Assembly (NCBI GenBank): GCA_951799425.1
Contig: OX637393.1
Span: 620,001-684,000 of the forward strand
DNA: 64,000 bases
Direction of reading: 5' to 3'
Source: Ilex aquifolium
Taxonomy: Eukaryota > Streptophyta > Magnoliopsida > Aquifoliales > Aquifoliaceae
The number at the start of each line of letters is the position of its first letter. The stretch's first letter is position 1. The notes under the pieces are model-generated. The model had not been told where the DNA came from. It did not search any database and saw nothing but the letters and a program-made list of their open reading frames with translations. This document shows positions 20,423-33,159 of the stretch, piece after piece. The translations under genes and the position numbers were made by a program.

Positions 20423-23400
20423 CTATTTGGGTTCAAGAGCAGCGATTTCTCTGACAACTTGGGCTTTGTCTGCCTCAAACTGTTCATCCTCTGCGCCACA
20501 ACCATCAAAACAGTCAAGTACAATGCCAAAACAGCCTACACAAATGATTAATTTAAATGCATATCTTACTACCCTACCTTTATCTAACTTAAAATCGGCA
20601 AACAAACGAAGAAGCTTGCTTCTATTTGCGACAAGGATGCCAACAATATCTTGGGGCTTATTTTGATTGGCAGCAAATAACTGCAAATTCAAAATTCTTG
20701 ATCAGAGAGAACCAACAAGTCCAAAAAAAAGAACTAAAGGGCACACTTGGCCCTTCAACTAATCCAAACATATGAGCATGTATAAAATCAAGATATGGTA
20801 CCTTGAAAACATGAAATGCTTCAATCTGAATGCTCTTGCTTGACTCCTGCCAAAGGAGGAAATCTACCATTTAGCATGAAACAATAATACAAACTAGATT
20901 GAATCTTCAATATACCTATCTTGTCTAAAATTCCCATTTTTTGAGAGATGACCACGAGGGAAATACATGGGTCATCATCACTTACAATAGAGAAACAAGA
21001 AGAGAAGAGTGACAATGCATTCATTGCCTTAATATTAAATAACCATGACATCTTCCACCCTAAAAGCTATGTACAAGGTTTTTTCTTTACTTTGGTTATG
21101 AGAGAAGGAAGCCAAAGAAAGAAAGAGAGGTTGAGGGGAAGGAGCAGAGGTATTGACATAAGAATCAAGCGAAAAGGAAGAGCATCATACTCTTAGAAGA
21201 TTCATAAGAATCCTCAAGTTGTCTCTAGAGGTTACATATCGCATCATGACAGCTGAGTTTGAACGATCCAGTAAGATATCACCCAATAGCTGTAACCATC
21301 AAAGAGGCTTGTTCAGATATAATTTAATAATCCCACGTTTATATGAGAATGCATTGCCACTTAACAAAAAGGTGAGATTGATGACATGTGCTGCAAACAA
21401 TAATTGACTGACCAATTCAACAGTAGTAAATCTGAGTACTGTCACCTACTCACCTTCCACATCAACCCTCTGACAAAGGCAAGGGCTATGGAAAAATAGT
21501 ATAATCATCATGCACATGAATACAGTAAAGTTCCAGTTCCAAATGATTTTAGGATAATAGTCATGTTATACAAACTTGCTCCCCATTACATGGCCTCTAA
21601 AACCCAGACAATTTAGAGACTGTCTATACTCTTTGTGTATAAGATATCCTTCACACTCTGAACAAGAATATACATCTACATCACTTATTTAAACAATATT
21701 TGAGATAGCCTAGTGCAGAAGCACTGGCTAAGGGTTTGTCTGAATATAAATTTCTCCCTTCTTAGGAGTCAAGACTTCCTCTCATCAAAGGTAATTATCA
21801 AATTCGGAAAACATGCCTTTTATTCAAATCCTTATTTCCGTTTTTCTTTCTAGGGTCAAAAGGGTGTAGGGAGAGTTAATGTTCGAGAAAGAAAAACCGA
21901 CAAACCCTATAGTAGCAGAAATCTCTATTCTGAGTTGTACGACGAAACAGAAATTATCCAATTTAGTAACAAAACACATAAGAATGGTCAAGTAACCGCT
22001 AGTATTTCCTCTTCCACCATTCTTACCTTAGAATTTTATTTGTTCCAAAATACATGAACAATGCCACAAAGTATAGAAATTGTTTGACTTTCGAATGACT
22101 CTTACTAACAAAAATAAATTACATTAGTATATATAATGACAGTTCACCACTTAAGAGAAGGGGCTAATTTGGATGATTGTTCGAACATGGTAAGTCCATC
22201 TCTCCTTATATGTGCGTTTTTTTAAGCATAGCAACTGTAGTAGAAGGCGGAATTATAATATTTTTTCTCTTATAGCAAGTAATAAACATATCTTTGGAGC
22301 ACCCAAAATGTGGGTGACAGAACTAAAACTCAATTTTTGTCCTACCTTGATAGCTTGCCGTCTGGTAATGTAATTGGTAGATTCAAGCAGCTTCGAGTTA
22401 TACTCTGCAAAAAACTAACTCCCAATGGTTTGTGGAGAATATCAAGTAATGCTTGACAAGGTGGAAAAAAACATAAAAATGGCAAACCAGTTAATAAGCA
22501 CATTCCTAGCAACATTGAAGTTCACTGGCAGCTACCTTTATGTGATTATATTGTTGAAAAAAGGTTGGCATGCAAAGGTTTCTTATAAATGTTAGATTAA
22601 ACTTCATCAAACAGCACCATAATCTTAATAACTTATTATTCTAGAAGCTCATAATAGTGCAATTTATGGCTATCTTAAGCATTTGAAAAAAGTTTAGCAA
22701 ATATCAACAAAGATCGTAAAGTAGCTTGCACATCTTAAGCATAAAATAATTCAAAAAAAAATAGTAGAGGCAGCTTTGTTCAGAACAGATGCGAGCTGAA
22801 GGATATCAAATTAGGAAGATGTCTAAAATACTAATAATTCAAACAATATATTTTAAGATTGTCCCTTTTCTCAGAACAAAGATCTATATTTCCTTTTTCA
22901 GAACATATATGTCATTACGATACTGTTAAGGATAATATTTTCTGACATCATGCCATGTGCATCAAAAAATATAAACGATATCCAATTTCTTGTCTGTGAT
23001 ATAGTTTAAGTGCTTTCATGCAGCTTTAATTTGCTCTTTCCACTGGGACCTCATAAATGCTTCTTAACGTGTGCATTGACATACATAGACATAAAAAATT
23101 ACATATACAAACATGTTCGTAAATCGTAATGGACTAAAACAGCTACTTACCCAGTCATAATTTTTCGAAAGAAATTCAGCTACAGTTGATTTATGCCTTG
23201 TCAAGAGTTCCTGTGAAAAAAATGTACAACAAATCATGCTGATGCTAGAGCTATAGCACATGCCTAAAACAAAAGAAAAAGACAAAATAGCAGACAATTT
23301 CCATTCCAAACTATGTGTTCAAAAATTGCATTCAAGTGTTCCACCCTAGCTGGTCAACCATCACAAGAAAAATGCCTAATCATGGTGCCAGTATTCTACA

Positions 23401-25568
23401 GAGCAGTGTTCCTTTTATAAAGCTTTTTGGGAGAGGTTTCGTTATTAGCTTTATATGTAACTTGCTTGGCTCTTTTTGCATACCTTGGGCATATATGGGT
23501 TTTGTCCCTATGGTAGAAGATGCTTTTGAATGACATTTTACTCATCAAAACCAACATATGTGGCATATCATAGGATGAAAGCAAAAGCTATCCTTTGATG
23601 GCAGATTGGTCAACAAGAGGTAAAACACCCCAGGGGGGGGGGGGGGGGGGAGGGAGGGAGGAGAGTATATTTATTTAGCCATCAGTTCTATCATGCGTAC
23701 TCCACCTTGAATGTTGCAGCAGCATCAGCAGCAATGTCAAAATTTGGGAGTTGTATATAATCAAAAAACTTCTTGATATGCTCCGAATCTAAGACATACC
23801 TGTCAAACGAATAAAAAAATTGCAAAGGTTAGAAAAATACTACATAAGACATAAGTTTAAGTTAGATGGGGGGGGGGGGGAGAACAGGATCATTACTCCA
23901 ACCTTCAACCACCATTCTAAATTATATGAGGAATCAGAATAATATCATCAAGAGATTCTAGATATTGCTACCATTCTTTTCACTCTGGTTTAATTTGTCT
24001 GACAGTAATGAAACGACGTCATATTGTGATCCTATCTGTGAGCATAAATCTAGTCAAAGCACAAAACATGGATAGACTAGGATCATTTGGCTCACCTCGC
24101 AACACTCTGATGGCGTATGCATTCCCTCAACATTGCACCATAATGCAAAGCCATGTCCGTGTTCTCGTAACTAAACAACACAGAATAATGAAAGCCAATC
24201 TATATTACATAGAGAGTAAAAGTTCCCAACGTCATCAGACCAAGTATAACAATGTCTGCCAAGTAATAAATAGAACTCAACCAGTCAAAAGAGAGATTGG
24301 AATAAATTAAAAACCATGAACTTCCAAAGCCTCTTCCTATAGAAGCTTACCCTGATATTAATATATCCATTAAATCTAAGTTTGCTTCCAAGTAATCGCA
24401 AGCAATCAGCCGTGACTGAACTTGTTGCCTTTGCAGATTTGCAACAACCTGAGTAGCATCTTTACGGGCCTGCAAGAGGTGATACCCTCAACTATGTTAG
24501 ATGAAACTGGCAAAAAAAACACTTAATAAAATCTGACAAACTATATCATGGACACCAAATAAATTGATTGCACTCAGTAAGAGATCCAGTCCATGTTTAC
24601 CTCTAAGCTCAACTTTGGAAGACAAATAATCAATAGACGTGGCGTGTTCTCTTTCTCTTTAAAGAACTCCTGAGTCAATTGTGCACAAGCTTCCGAAACT
24701 GGCTCAGATTGACTATTCCCATAAAGGATTAACTTTAACTCCCGTATAAGCTTAGTTAACTCCATCAACTGCACATGACGTAAAATAGACAATTAAAAAT
24801 GCATAAGCTAATGATCCTAGAAGTATGCCATAATAACTTATATAGCCAATTTCTGGTCACAATGGGAGTGTACGGGAAGGCAGCGTATTTCAGAAACCCA
24901 ATTCCGTACATACATCCTCCTTTGGAATTCAACATACGTTTGATGATGAAGTCTTACCTTTCACAAATAACATAGCAATGTTACTAGACCAACGGATATG
25001 AATGTTAAACCAGAGTACACAGCCGCCAACCCTCATCATTACAACTATATTTGAACCAGTCTAAGTAAATAACTATCCCCACGACAAGAATTGATGTAAA
25101 AGAACTACTACACTCCAAGAGTCATTTAAAATTACATAAAGCAAAGCTCAAAAAACTATCATTTGGCTCTGAAAATACCAAGTTCCTACATTTGGGATTC
25201 ATATATTATATAGTCCATTCACCCTCTATAAAATTCCCCCTTTTGCAACCCAATTTCCTTGTAAATTTCAACCCAATTTCCTAATATAATAAAAAAAAAA
25301 AAAAAGGTTCAAAATTCGATCAAGTTTGAAGACCAAATACCCATATTCAAAAATTCAATCCATACAGATTCTAGCAAAAGTAAGAAAACCTCTAAATGCA
25401 CAACGATTCGCACAAAAAAAGGATCAAATAAGTGGAAACAAATTGAACCTTTTCTTCGCGCTTGGTTTCGCGAGTATCCGGGTTCCGGTTGGCATATATA
25501 AGGAGATCACGGGTCTGACGAACAAGGTCAGCAGGGGTCTTGGGCTTCGACTTGAACAGACTCTTCAT
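20423..25568 (-). CDS. MO25-like protein (calcium-binding protein 39 family, Hym1/MO25)
   Basis: I place eleven exons: 25568-25449, 24768-24601, 24469-24351, 24170-24096, 23799-23706, 23210-23151, 22414-22346, 21289-21191, 20846-20802, 20680-20578 and 20490-20423. They join in one frame to give 339 residues, the usual family length. MO25 proteins are armadillo/HEAT-like helical scaffolds that bind STRAD-like and GCK-III kinases and support polarity and cytokinesis. The start [12 protein letters not shown], the central [13 protein letters not shown] and the C-terminal [15 protein letters not shown] blocks are strongly conserved. All junctions are GT/AG. The donor of exon 1 (GTTCAATT) is weak. 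Introns contain two long poly-G runs. Confidence 0.95.
23633..23650. repeat. G18 homopolymer in an MO25 intron
   Basis: A run of 18 G is followed by AGGGAGGGAGG. A second run of 13 G lies at 23868-23880 in the next intron. Confidence 0.9.
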
Positions 25569-26492
25569 TTTCTTGCTGCTGTTGCCGTTTTCCGGTAACG
25601 TAGCTGGTGCTCTATCTCTCTCTCTCTCTCGAAAGTTATTGTATTGTATTGTATGGTATGTGTTGTTTGTTAGTTGGGAAAATAAGTACGAAAAGGGTGT
25701 CTTTTTTATTTTATGTAAATTTTATCCGCACCCCTATAAATAAACCTAAATACGATGACACCCTTGCAACGGCACCCTTTTATTTCTAAAATTTTACTGC
25801 ATTCCCAGTTCTTCGTATGTCACTACATTCATACTCCTTAGTGCTTAGTCACAATCAATTGTTTTCAAAATACCAATTTTAACCCTTTCCCACTTCTCGC
25901 CATCACCCTATCTCTCTCTTCCACCTCCCCATCTGGGATCTGGCCATCTCTTTCACTTCATTTCATCAAAACATATAATTAATTTTTTATTAATTATAAA
26001 TTAACACCTAATTAAGATTTATTTTCATCAATTTAAAATTTATTTTATCAAATTATCATTTGATTTTATCAATCTAAAAATTCAAATTAATCAAATTAAT
26101 ACTAAATCGGCCTTCAGTTTCATCAAGTTATTAAAAGTCAATTCATTAAATTAATACTAAATTAGTATTAGATTTTATAATATAAAATAGGATAAATTTT
26201 AATAAACTCATTTAAAGGTCTTAAATAAATTTATTAACGGTCATCAACACCTCTTTAAATAGTAATTAATATTCATCTCAAAATCATTCCAGACATTCGA
26301 GTCATACTGTACTCGACTGACACGGGTAAGCCCTAATATCAAATATAAGAGGGAAGAAAGGGGTAAACTGCATATGATTCCCGCGGCATGCGTGAACGTG
26401 GTAGCTCGTAACATTCGTTGTCTAATCTGATTATCACTCTTCCACTCATCTTTTTTCTCCAAAAACCCTAGAACGGCACGAGAGGGGGAAGG
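25569..26492. other. Shared upstream region of MO25-like and F-box ORF
   Basis: A CT run near 25616-25632 sits in the MO25 leader. The rest is AT-rich and contains repeated TAAATTAATACTAAAT words near 26085-26170. No gene is seen. Confidence 0.5.
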
Positions 26493-26777
26493 ATGTCGGA
26501 CCTTCCAGCAGAGTTGATCACCGCGGAAATACTCTCGCGACTGTTACCGAAACCTCTCCTACGTTTCAGGTGTGTATCGAAATCATGGTGTGCTGTAATA
26601 GACGAGAAGACGATGGCCGCGTCGGAACTTCCAACGTCGTTGATCATCGATATACTCCAGAGAGTGCCCGTTAAATCTTTTCTACGTTGCAGGTGTGTAT
26701 CAATGGAATGGCGTGCTCTAATTGACGAAGAGATTTTGCCATTAATAACATACTTTCAGAATGCATATGAACCATAA
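26493..26777 (+). CDS. Short protein with two tandem F-box motifs
   Basis: A 94-residue frame contains two F-box motifs in a row: about residues 2-38 (DLPAELITAEILSRLLPK...CVSKSW) and about 44-80 (ELPTSLIIDILQRVPVK...CVSMEW). F-box proteins recruit targets to SCF ubiquitin ligases through Skp1. Plant F-box proteins normally have one F-box followed by 250 or more residues of Kelch, LRR or FBA repeats, which are absent here. The first motif and its linker look like a duplication of the second. It is either the 5' remnant of an F-box gene or a miniature F-box protein. Expression is unknown. Confidence 0.6.
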   Translation: MSDLPAELITAEILSRLLPKPLLRFRCVSKSWCAVIDEKTMAASELPTSLIIDILQRVPVKSFLRCRCVSMEWRALIDEEILPLITYFQNAYEP

Positions 26778-27849
26778 GAATGCTTGGAGCTTGGCTTTTG
26801 GCGCTGTGATCTTCTTTAACTATAACTATAATTCTTGTGTTGTCTACTGTGAATCAGAAGAAAAAAAAATAGGGTTATTGTCATAATTTTACGACTTTAC
26901 TGCTTTTATAATTGTTGACACTTTCCTCTTAATTTAATTATTGTTGAACTTGAAGTTTTTTTTTTTTTGTGTGTGAATGATTGCATTAATTCTGTTTTGG
27001 TTCTATAAAAGGGGTTGATGCAGGTCAGATATTCACTGTATGCAATAGCAATGTGCAACAATTTATATTCACCAATTGCATTTACATGTTCTTGTATTGT
27101 ATTATACATAAAATATAGGACCAAATCGAACTGTTGAAATGTTCTTGTAATTTTCGATCTTTGTTTTGGTTAATGTATCCATTGGGCTGCTAGCGAGCGT
27201 CCTTTTCTAGGCAGCAAGCAAATCCTCACCTAAAATCAATCAATAGACACAAGCAATCCACATTTGACTCTGTTTTAGCACCAAAAGTGGTTTTATTCAT
27301 TGGGTTGGAATTTTCACACTTGATGAAAAGTATCCTTTGGTAGTGGCAGCAGAACTAGAACACAAGTTGGAGATAAAAATTACGTCAATAGATCACATGA
27401 TCAAACCTCGTCAATCCCTCGGAATTGTTTATTCCAATAATTACATGTTTTATGTAAAAGAAGTGAAGAATAGCCCAGATACTAAAATTCCAAGTGCAAC
27501 ACTCTCACCAGGGCATATCAGATATACATAAATATAGTCTTTATTATTACTAGAACAAAAACAAGTTCAAAATATGATATGATTCTTCAAACCTAGAGAC
27601 CACATCTCATCACACCATACCAATCAAATTAACCCTCTTGGATCAATAAATCCTCCTGTGTAGCTCATAATCATAGTGCTCTTTTCTTCCTAACATGGAC
27701 CCCAAGGACTAACATAAATTCCATCGTTCCAAACAAACCTCAAACTTAATTTTAACCATAATTAAAAAAACAAACAAAACTAGAAATCCAAAAACAACCG
27801 ACTTTCACATGCAAAACATCTTAAATACCCCAACTTAGTTCAACTATGT
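26778..27849. other. Intergenic region
   Basis: A 64-codon frame at 27337-27531 has no family resemblance that I recognise. The region from about 27540 is probably the 3' UTR side of the minus-strand gene that ends at 27850. Confidence 0.45.
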
Positions 27850-28848
27850 CTATTCCTCAGTCTTCACAGCAGGAACATCGTCTGTGCTAGCAGATTCAGC
27901 TGGTTTCTCTTCTTCAGTGGCCGGTTCCTTGGCCAGAGTTGGAGCTTCCGGTTCCTGAGCTGGAGCAGGAGCTTCCGGTTCATTGGTGGTGGCAGGAGTT
28001 TTTTCTGGGGTCTCCTCAACAACAGGCTCTGGTTTAACCTCTTGAGTGGTTTCTTCTGTTTTCTCTGCCACTTCCTCTTCTGCTACTACTTTTGGTTCCT
28101 CGACTTTAGCTGGAGCTTCAGCTTCAGAAGCAGCTGGTTCCTCTGCTGGCGCAGCATCTGCTATTACTTCCTCAGCTGGTTCTGCAGCCACCGGCTCGGG
28201 AGCTGGTGGAGGTGGCGCAACCACAACCACTTCTTCTTCTTTGGGTGTTTCCGGGATGGTGCTGACCACAGCTGTAACATTCTCTGTCACTGGTTCAACC
28301 TGAAAGATCCAGTTTTCAATTTGGATGAACAAGTAATTTGTAATTATCTGTCAATTATCAGATGAGCTAAATATAGATTAAATCATCTTCAAGTTATTTG
28401 AGCAACATTTTGAATAACGTGTGTTTGTTGTTATTAACCACTCTATAATCTGAAAGCATCTAGTTTTGATAGTATTAAACCATTAGAAGGATCAAACACT
28501 ATAAACTCAAGTCAACAAGCATTATCCCGACATTTAAGTGGTTGATCAGTAAAGACCAACATGTGGTCTAATTCATCGTTGGAGCTCGATCGATGCAGAA
28601 AAAGACTGAAATACTATTGATGAGAACTAGCTAGGTGTTTCTCAAATTAGTAACTGTGTTTTCCCAACAACATTTTCATCACCATGAAATCAAGGAGAGC
28701 ATACATATATATTTACACACACAGATACACACTAAGTAGCTTGAATGCTGATATGATCTGCCATAAGAGCAGATCACAAACTCTGACTCAAAATGAAAGC
28801 CAAAAACATTAATTAGGCCAAATTATTAGATACCTCAACAGTGGCCAT
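27850..28848 (-). CDS. Acidic Pro/Glu/Ala-rich protein, TUB8 (induced stolon tip)-like
   Basis: There are two exons, 28848-28834 (MATVE) and 28299-27850, separated by a 534-bp intron with GT/AG ends. The product is 154 residues, almost entirely Glu, Ala, Pro, Val and Thr, with no hydrophobic segment. It is probably intrinsically disordered. The start MATVEV and the composition recall plant proteins annotated as induced stolon tip protein TUB8-like or fibre-expressed proteins, whose function is not settled. A TATA box (28969-28976) lies about 120 bases upstream of the ATG and supports this as a real gene. Composition alone is weak evidence for the family. Confidence 0.75.
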
Positions 28849-28968
28849 TGGAAAGCAAAGGAAAGTGTGAAACAAAACTTGGATTATGAGAATATAAGAA
28901 TTGGAAAGGGAAGGAAGACAGAGAGTGTTTGTGAGAGTGAGGTGAAGAGAAATGGTCCATATGAGAGC

Positions 28969-28976
28969 TATATATA
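28969..28976 (-). promoter_or_regulatory. TATA box of the acidic protein gene
   Basis: The palindromic CTATATATAG lies 120 bases upstream of the ATG on the minus strand. Confidence 0.6.
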
Positions 28977-31975
28977 GAGGTGTAAAAGGGCATAGAAATA
29001 ATGGTAGAGGAATAGGAGCACTAAAGAATCTTACATCTCACATCACTTCCATAAAGAAGAGATTAGCATGTCTAGTTGTAAATGTTTTTACTTTACAAAA
29101 AAATATAGTATTTATTGTTGAGTTTCTTTAGATTATTAGTTCTTTGTTAAACTTTAGTGGAGTGGCATTGCCACATGGTGGAGGCCATTTATGATAGCCA
29201 TTATATCTTTTTTCTTTTGAGTGGTTTATTCTGTGTTTTGCTCAGTAGGGCATTAAGGTGACTAAGACTATCATGCTTTCATGTTCTAAAATTTCCATTC
29301 GACCATTGCCATTATCTTTGTAAATACCCTTTTAATAACTAGTTAGGCCCCAAGATAGTCTCTTGCTTTAGGGAAAGCATATAAGAAATAAAATTTATAT
29401 TGTGGGCACATCAGATATATACATATATGTACAACTTTATCTTGAAATGAGATATTATTTAATACATTTTCTCTTCAATTCTCGTCTTGGCACATCATCT
29501 ATCATCCATTCAAGTGAGGCCCATTGTATACAAGTGGATTCTTCACTCATTAATGATAAATGATGTGCCAATAAGGAAATTGAAAAAAAATATATATTAG
29601 AGAGGATCCAGAATCCTTAATCTCTCTCATATGTAGAAAGTTTGTATACAATTTGTATACGAAATTCAAATCCGCAACCTCCATTTTGCAATAAAAAACA
29701 ACCTTGTATATATAGGGGTAAAAGCACAAAATACTTTTACCTGTTTATTGTAGGGTCAGGTTTAATACATTCACTATTGTAGTCAAATCAAAATGTTTCA
29801 TGACATGAAAATTAATCACTTGATGTGTGGACATAACCCAAAAGCCAAACAATCGGGACTAGGCTTGATTCAATGGGATGGGACCGACCTTGTGATATTA
29901 GAATCCAATTTGATTTGACTATTAAATTTTTATAATTCTTTTCAATTTAATCTTTCATCTTATACCGATGAATACTCAGTTGATTTTCTAAGTTTTGACA
30001 TGAATTTTGGGACACTTGCTTAATTTTTCAAATCTTACCTAAATTCACAATGAATAATAACTTTTAAGAGATTTAAATTAATTATCCAAAAAAAAAAGTG
30101 AAATTTGAAAAAAATAGTAAAAGAAATAAAGGGTAATTGGAATCGGAAAGTTCCAGATCATTACTGACAAAAGGGTCGGGTCACCAAAATTCATCCAAAT
30201 GCAGAGGTGGCCACTTTTTGATACACTCCCCCCCCCCCCCCCCCCCCATAGCCTTTTGCTTTTGTGGGTCCGACTGTACATGGTTTTCCAGGTAGTACAC
30301 TCGTGACATTGGGACCCACATTACTATTTCCCACGGTGGATCACAGTCATTGGTCTGACCATGGCCCACCTCACGATGCCACCAATGACCAGATCTCGAG
30401 GAAAATATATACCTAATTAAAGCTTTCCATGAGAATGCTAATTAGATTGGGGAAGTTCCAACTTCCAAGAGTATTTTGGTCGTATTATGTAAAGTAATAG
30501 AAGATCCAAGGACGATATTGGGTTTTTATTCTGTTATTTCCCACCTAATTCGTGTATAAATGACTCAACCAACTTGCTTGATTCACCATTTTCAGATGTT
30601 AAGAGAGTATTGTGCGATACATTATGATATCACATGAATATATTGTCACGTTTTCTTTCTTTTTTTCTCCATCATATTCTATGTTTATTGTTCATTAATA
30701 GTTTTATAATATTACACTTGATACATCACAATTGTATGCAAGTTAATGATTAATACTACAACTTTAAATCATGTCTAACCAACGAGTATATTCCTGCATA
30801 CCTTGATTGATCACGTGATTCTTTTTATAAGAATTTAAATGTTTGGATATAAATCTTTTTTGTATATTTTTAAATTTTCTTTTTTTTTTTAAAATAGATC
30901 ATTCATCCTGTATTAATAAAATAATTGATTAAATAAATTATACATAATGAATTTAATTCAGATTTGTTATGGAAAAGTGATCAATCAATGAAGAAAAAAT
31001 CAAATAAAATTGTCATGCCCCGCCAATAGATGTGTGCGAAAGTGTTCGTTGCCCCGTTGTCCAGATGTATATACTCTGTAAAGCTAAAATTTTAAATAAA
31101 TTAAAAAAAAAAAAAAAAAAGTTGATTGAAAGTTGGACGGTGAAAGGTCCCACCAAATGGACCCCACAAAGTTTTTTTCCTGGGAAGTTGACCCCACAAA
31201 GTTGATTTGTGCTATTTGACCGTTGTCAGGCAAATAGTAGTATGCCATGTGTATGGTTGAGCATCGGACAAAAGAGTCCGTTGGCTCTTACGTTTGGTTA
31301 CACATCATCGATGGACGGACGTGGTTTGATTGACCCCACCACCGATCTTCTGATTTCCAGTAGGTGGTGGCCCACGAAATGTATCATTTGGGCGCTGATT
31401 AAATCCCTTTTTGGGACTCGCAGGTGAATGTTAATTGCTCTTCATATACTTCTATTGTAAAATCTGTTTTTTTTTTTTTTTTTTTTTTTTTAAATATTCT
31501 CATGCTTATCAAATTATTTATTAAATTTTATATAACAAATTAGTGTAGATGATCAGATTAATAGTTTCCACCAACCTCTATCGACTCCCATTAAGCATTC
31601 GATGCATTAAGTTTCACTATATTATTTAATGTGTAACATTTGATAAATTCATTTGGGATGCATAATTTTTTTTAGGGAAAGTGTGAAATCAAATGGTGGC
31701 ATAAGACTAATCCCACGATAATTCTATACAAGATTTGTACATTTGATACAAACTTAACATAGATTTGTCAGATTTGTTAAATGAATAAAGTGACACAAGT
31801 CCAATGTAAGTACAATATAAACTCGTTGAACACGTCTCACACACGACACGAATTTGACACACAAAGATTATAAATGAATTAGATATTAATTGAATATATT
31901 TTGACACAATACAACTTAAACATTACACGACACAACACAACCCATTGAAAAGATTTTTTTCTTGTTTTTATTTTG

Positions 31976-32021
<46 letters not shown>

Positions 32022-33159
32022 AGGGGAACAAGAAAACAGCCATTGCATCTCGGCATATTCTTACGTATGAAAATAGGGCTTTAACTTTGAAGTGTTAAAG
32101 GCTTTTCCTTCAATCTTGGACCGACCATTGTAGCAAGTCTAAAGGGATTATATTACATCTCTTTCTATGTTTCCCTCCTTTTTCCTCACAACATGATGGA
32201 AGCTCTCTGTAGTCTGTACACCTTCCTTTCTTTTCCCTGTACCCTCTATTTAGGCAACTGTTTTCTTTCTAGATTATCAAAAGCAATACCCCTCACACGT
32301 AGTACAATTAAGTTCACATATATTGGTATTACGACTAATAATCTGAATTCATATTCGAATCTATTGTCACCCTATGCAATTATTTGATGAATTAATTGAG
32401 TGTACTTATGTTTAATTTGCTAAAATCGACTTCTACTTCATTTATTCGGACAGAGACATTTTGACTTTTATCTGATTCATTTACAGACTATGAATATAAT
32501 CTTTTTGGGGATATTTAGATTAGAGTTTTCAAATTGCCAAAGTCGATCTATATTCGCTTTGTTAAGAGTTGACTCGCACAAACTTTTTTCTTCAATTAGT
32601 CACAAAAAATTTCTTAAACATGAAATTATATGTGTTGGGAGCTGGGAGGCCTACAAAATCAAATTGCATTTTCAAACACCTTGCCACCACTGTATGAGGA
32701 GTAGCATTCGAAAAGATTGGTATTCATCTAAAGTTCATATAACCTTTAGCAACCTAGATCATGAAATCCACACAGAAAACAACACTCCATCCTAATAATG
32801 ATTTAGGTTTATGGAGACAACTTCTTTTCTTCAGTCATGACCGGTCGGCAAATATTTACCTTTATTCTCTTCTTTTTCTCTTCACTTTACCTGATAACCT
32901 GGTCCAGATGTAAAAGTGTTGCGTAATAAGTGGTTATATTACAGTAACTTTCAATCAAGCTTCGAAAAATCCTATGTTTCTGCCGCCAAAATAGGTTAAT
33001 TGCCATCTGAAATTATTATTCGGGTAGGCAAAATAATTCAATGCTCATCTCATGTACGGAATTTGGATTACATACAATATATTTTTTCTAACTTTTCTTC
33101 GGTTGTAGAACACATGTCATGAATTTAGATGGACAAATTATATAAGTGGTCTCTACCAT
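28977..33159. other. Gene-poor AT-rich spacer
   Basis: I see no gene. The stretch holds a C20 run at 30228-30247, a T tract near 31469-31491, and a 20-unit CT microsatellite at 31979-32018. A palindromic GGAAGTTCCAACTTCC lies near 30453. Short open frames such as 31209-31427 and 32490-32795 show no family features. Confidence 0.55.
31979..32018. repeat. (CT)20 microsatellite
   Basis: An uninterrupted run of 20 CT units. Confidence 0.95.

Noticed and set aside
27337-27531. 64-codon ORF downstream of the F-box ORF
   Set aside because: No F-box-associated repeat or other motif, so it is not joined to the F-box frame.
28042-28365. Plus-strand Phe/Trp/Ser-rich ORF
   Set aside because: Shadow of the acidic minus-strand gene that has a TATA box and intron.
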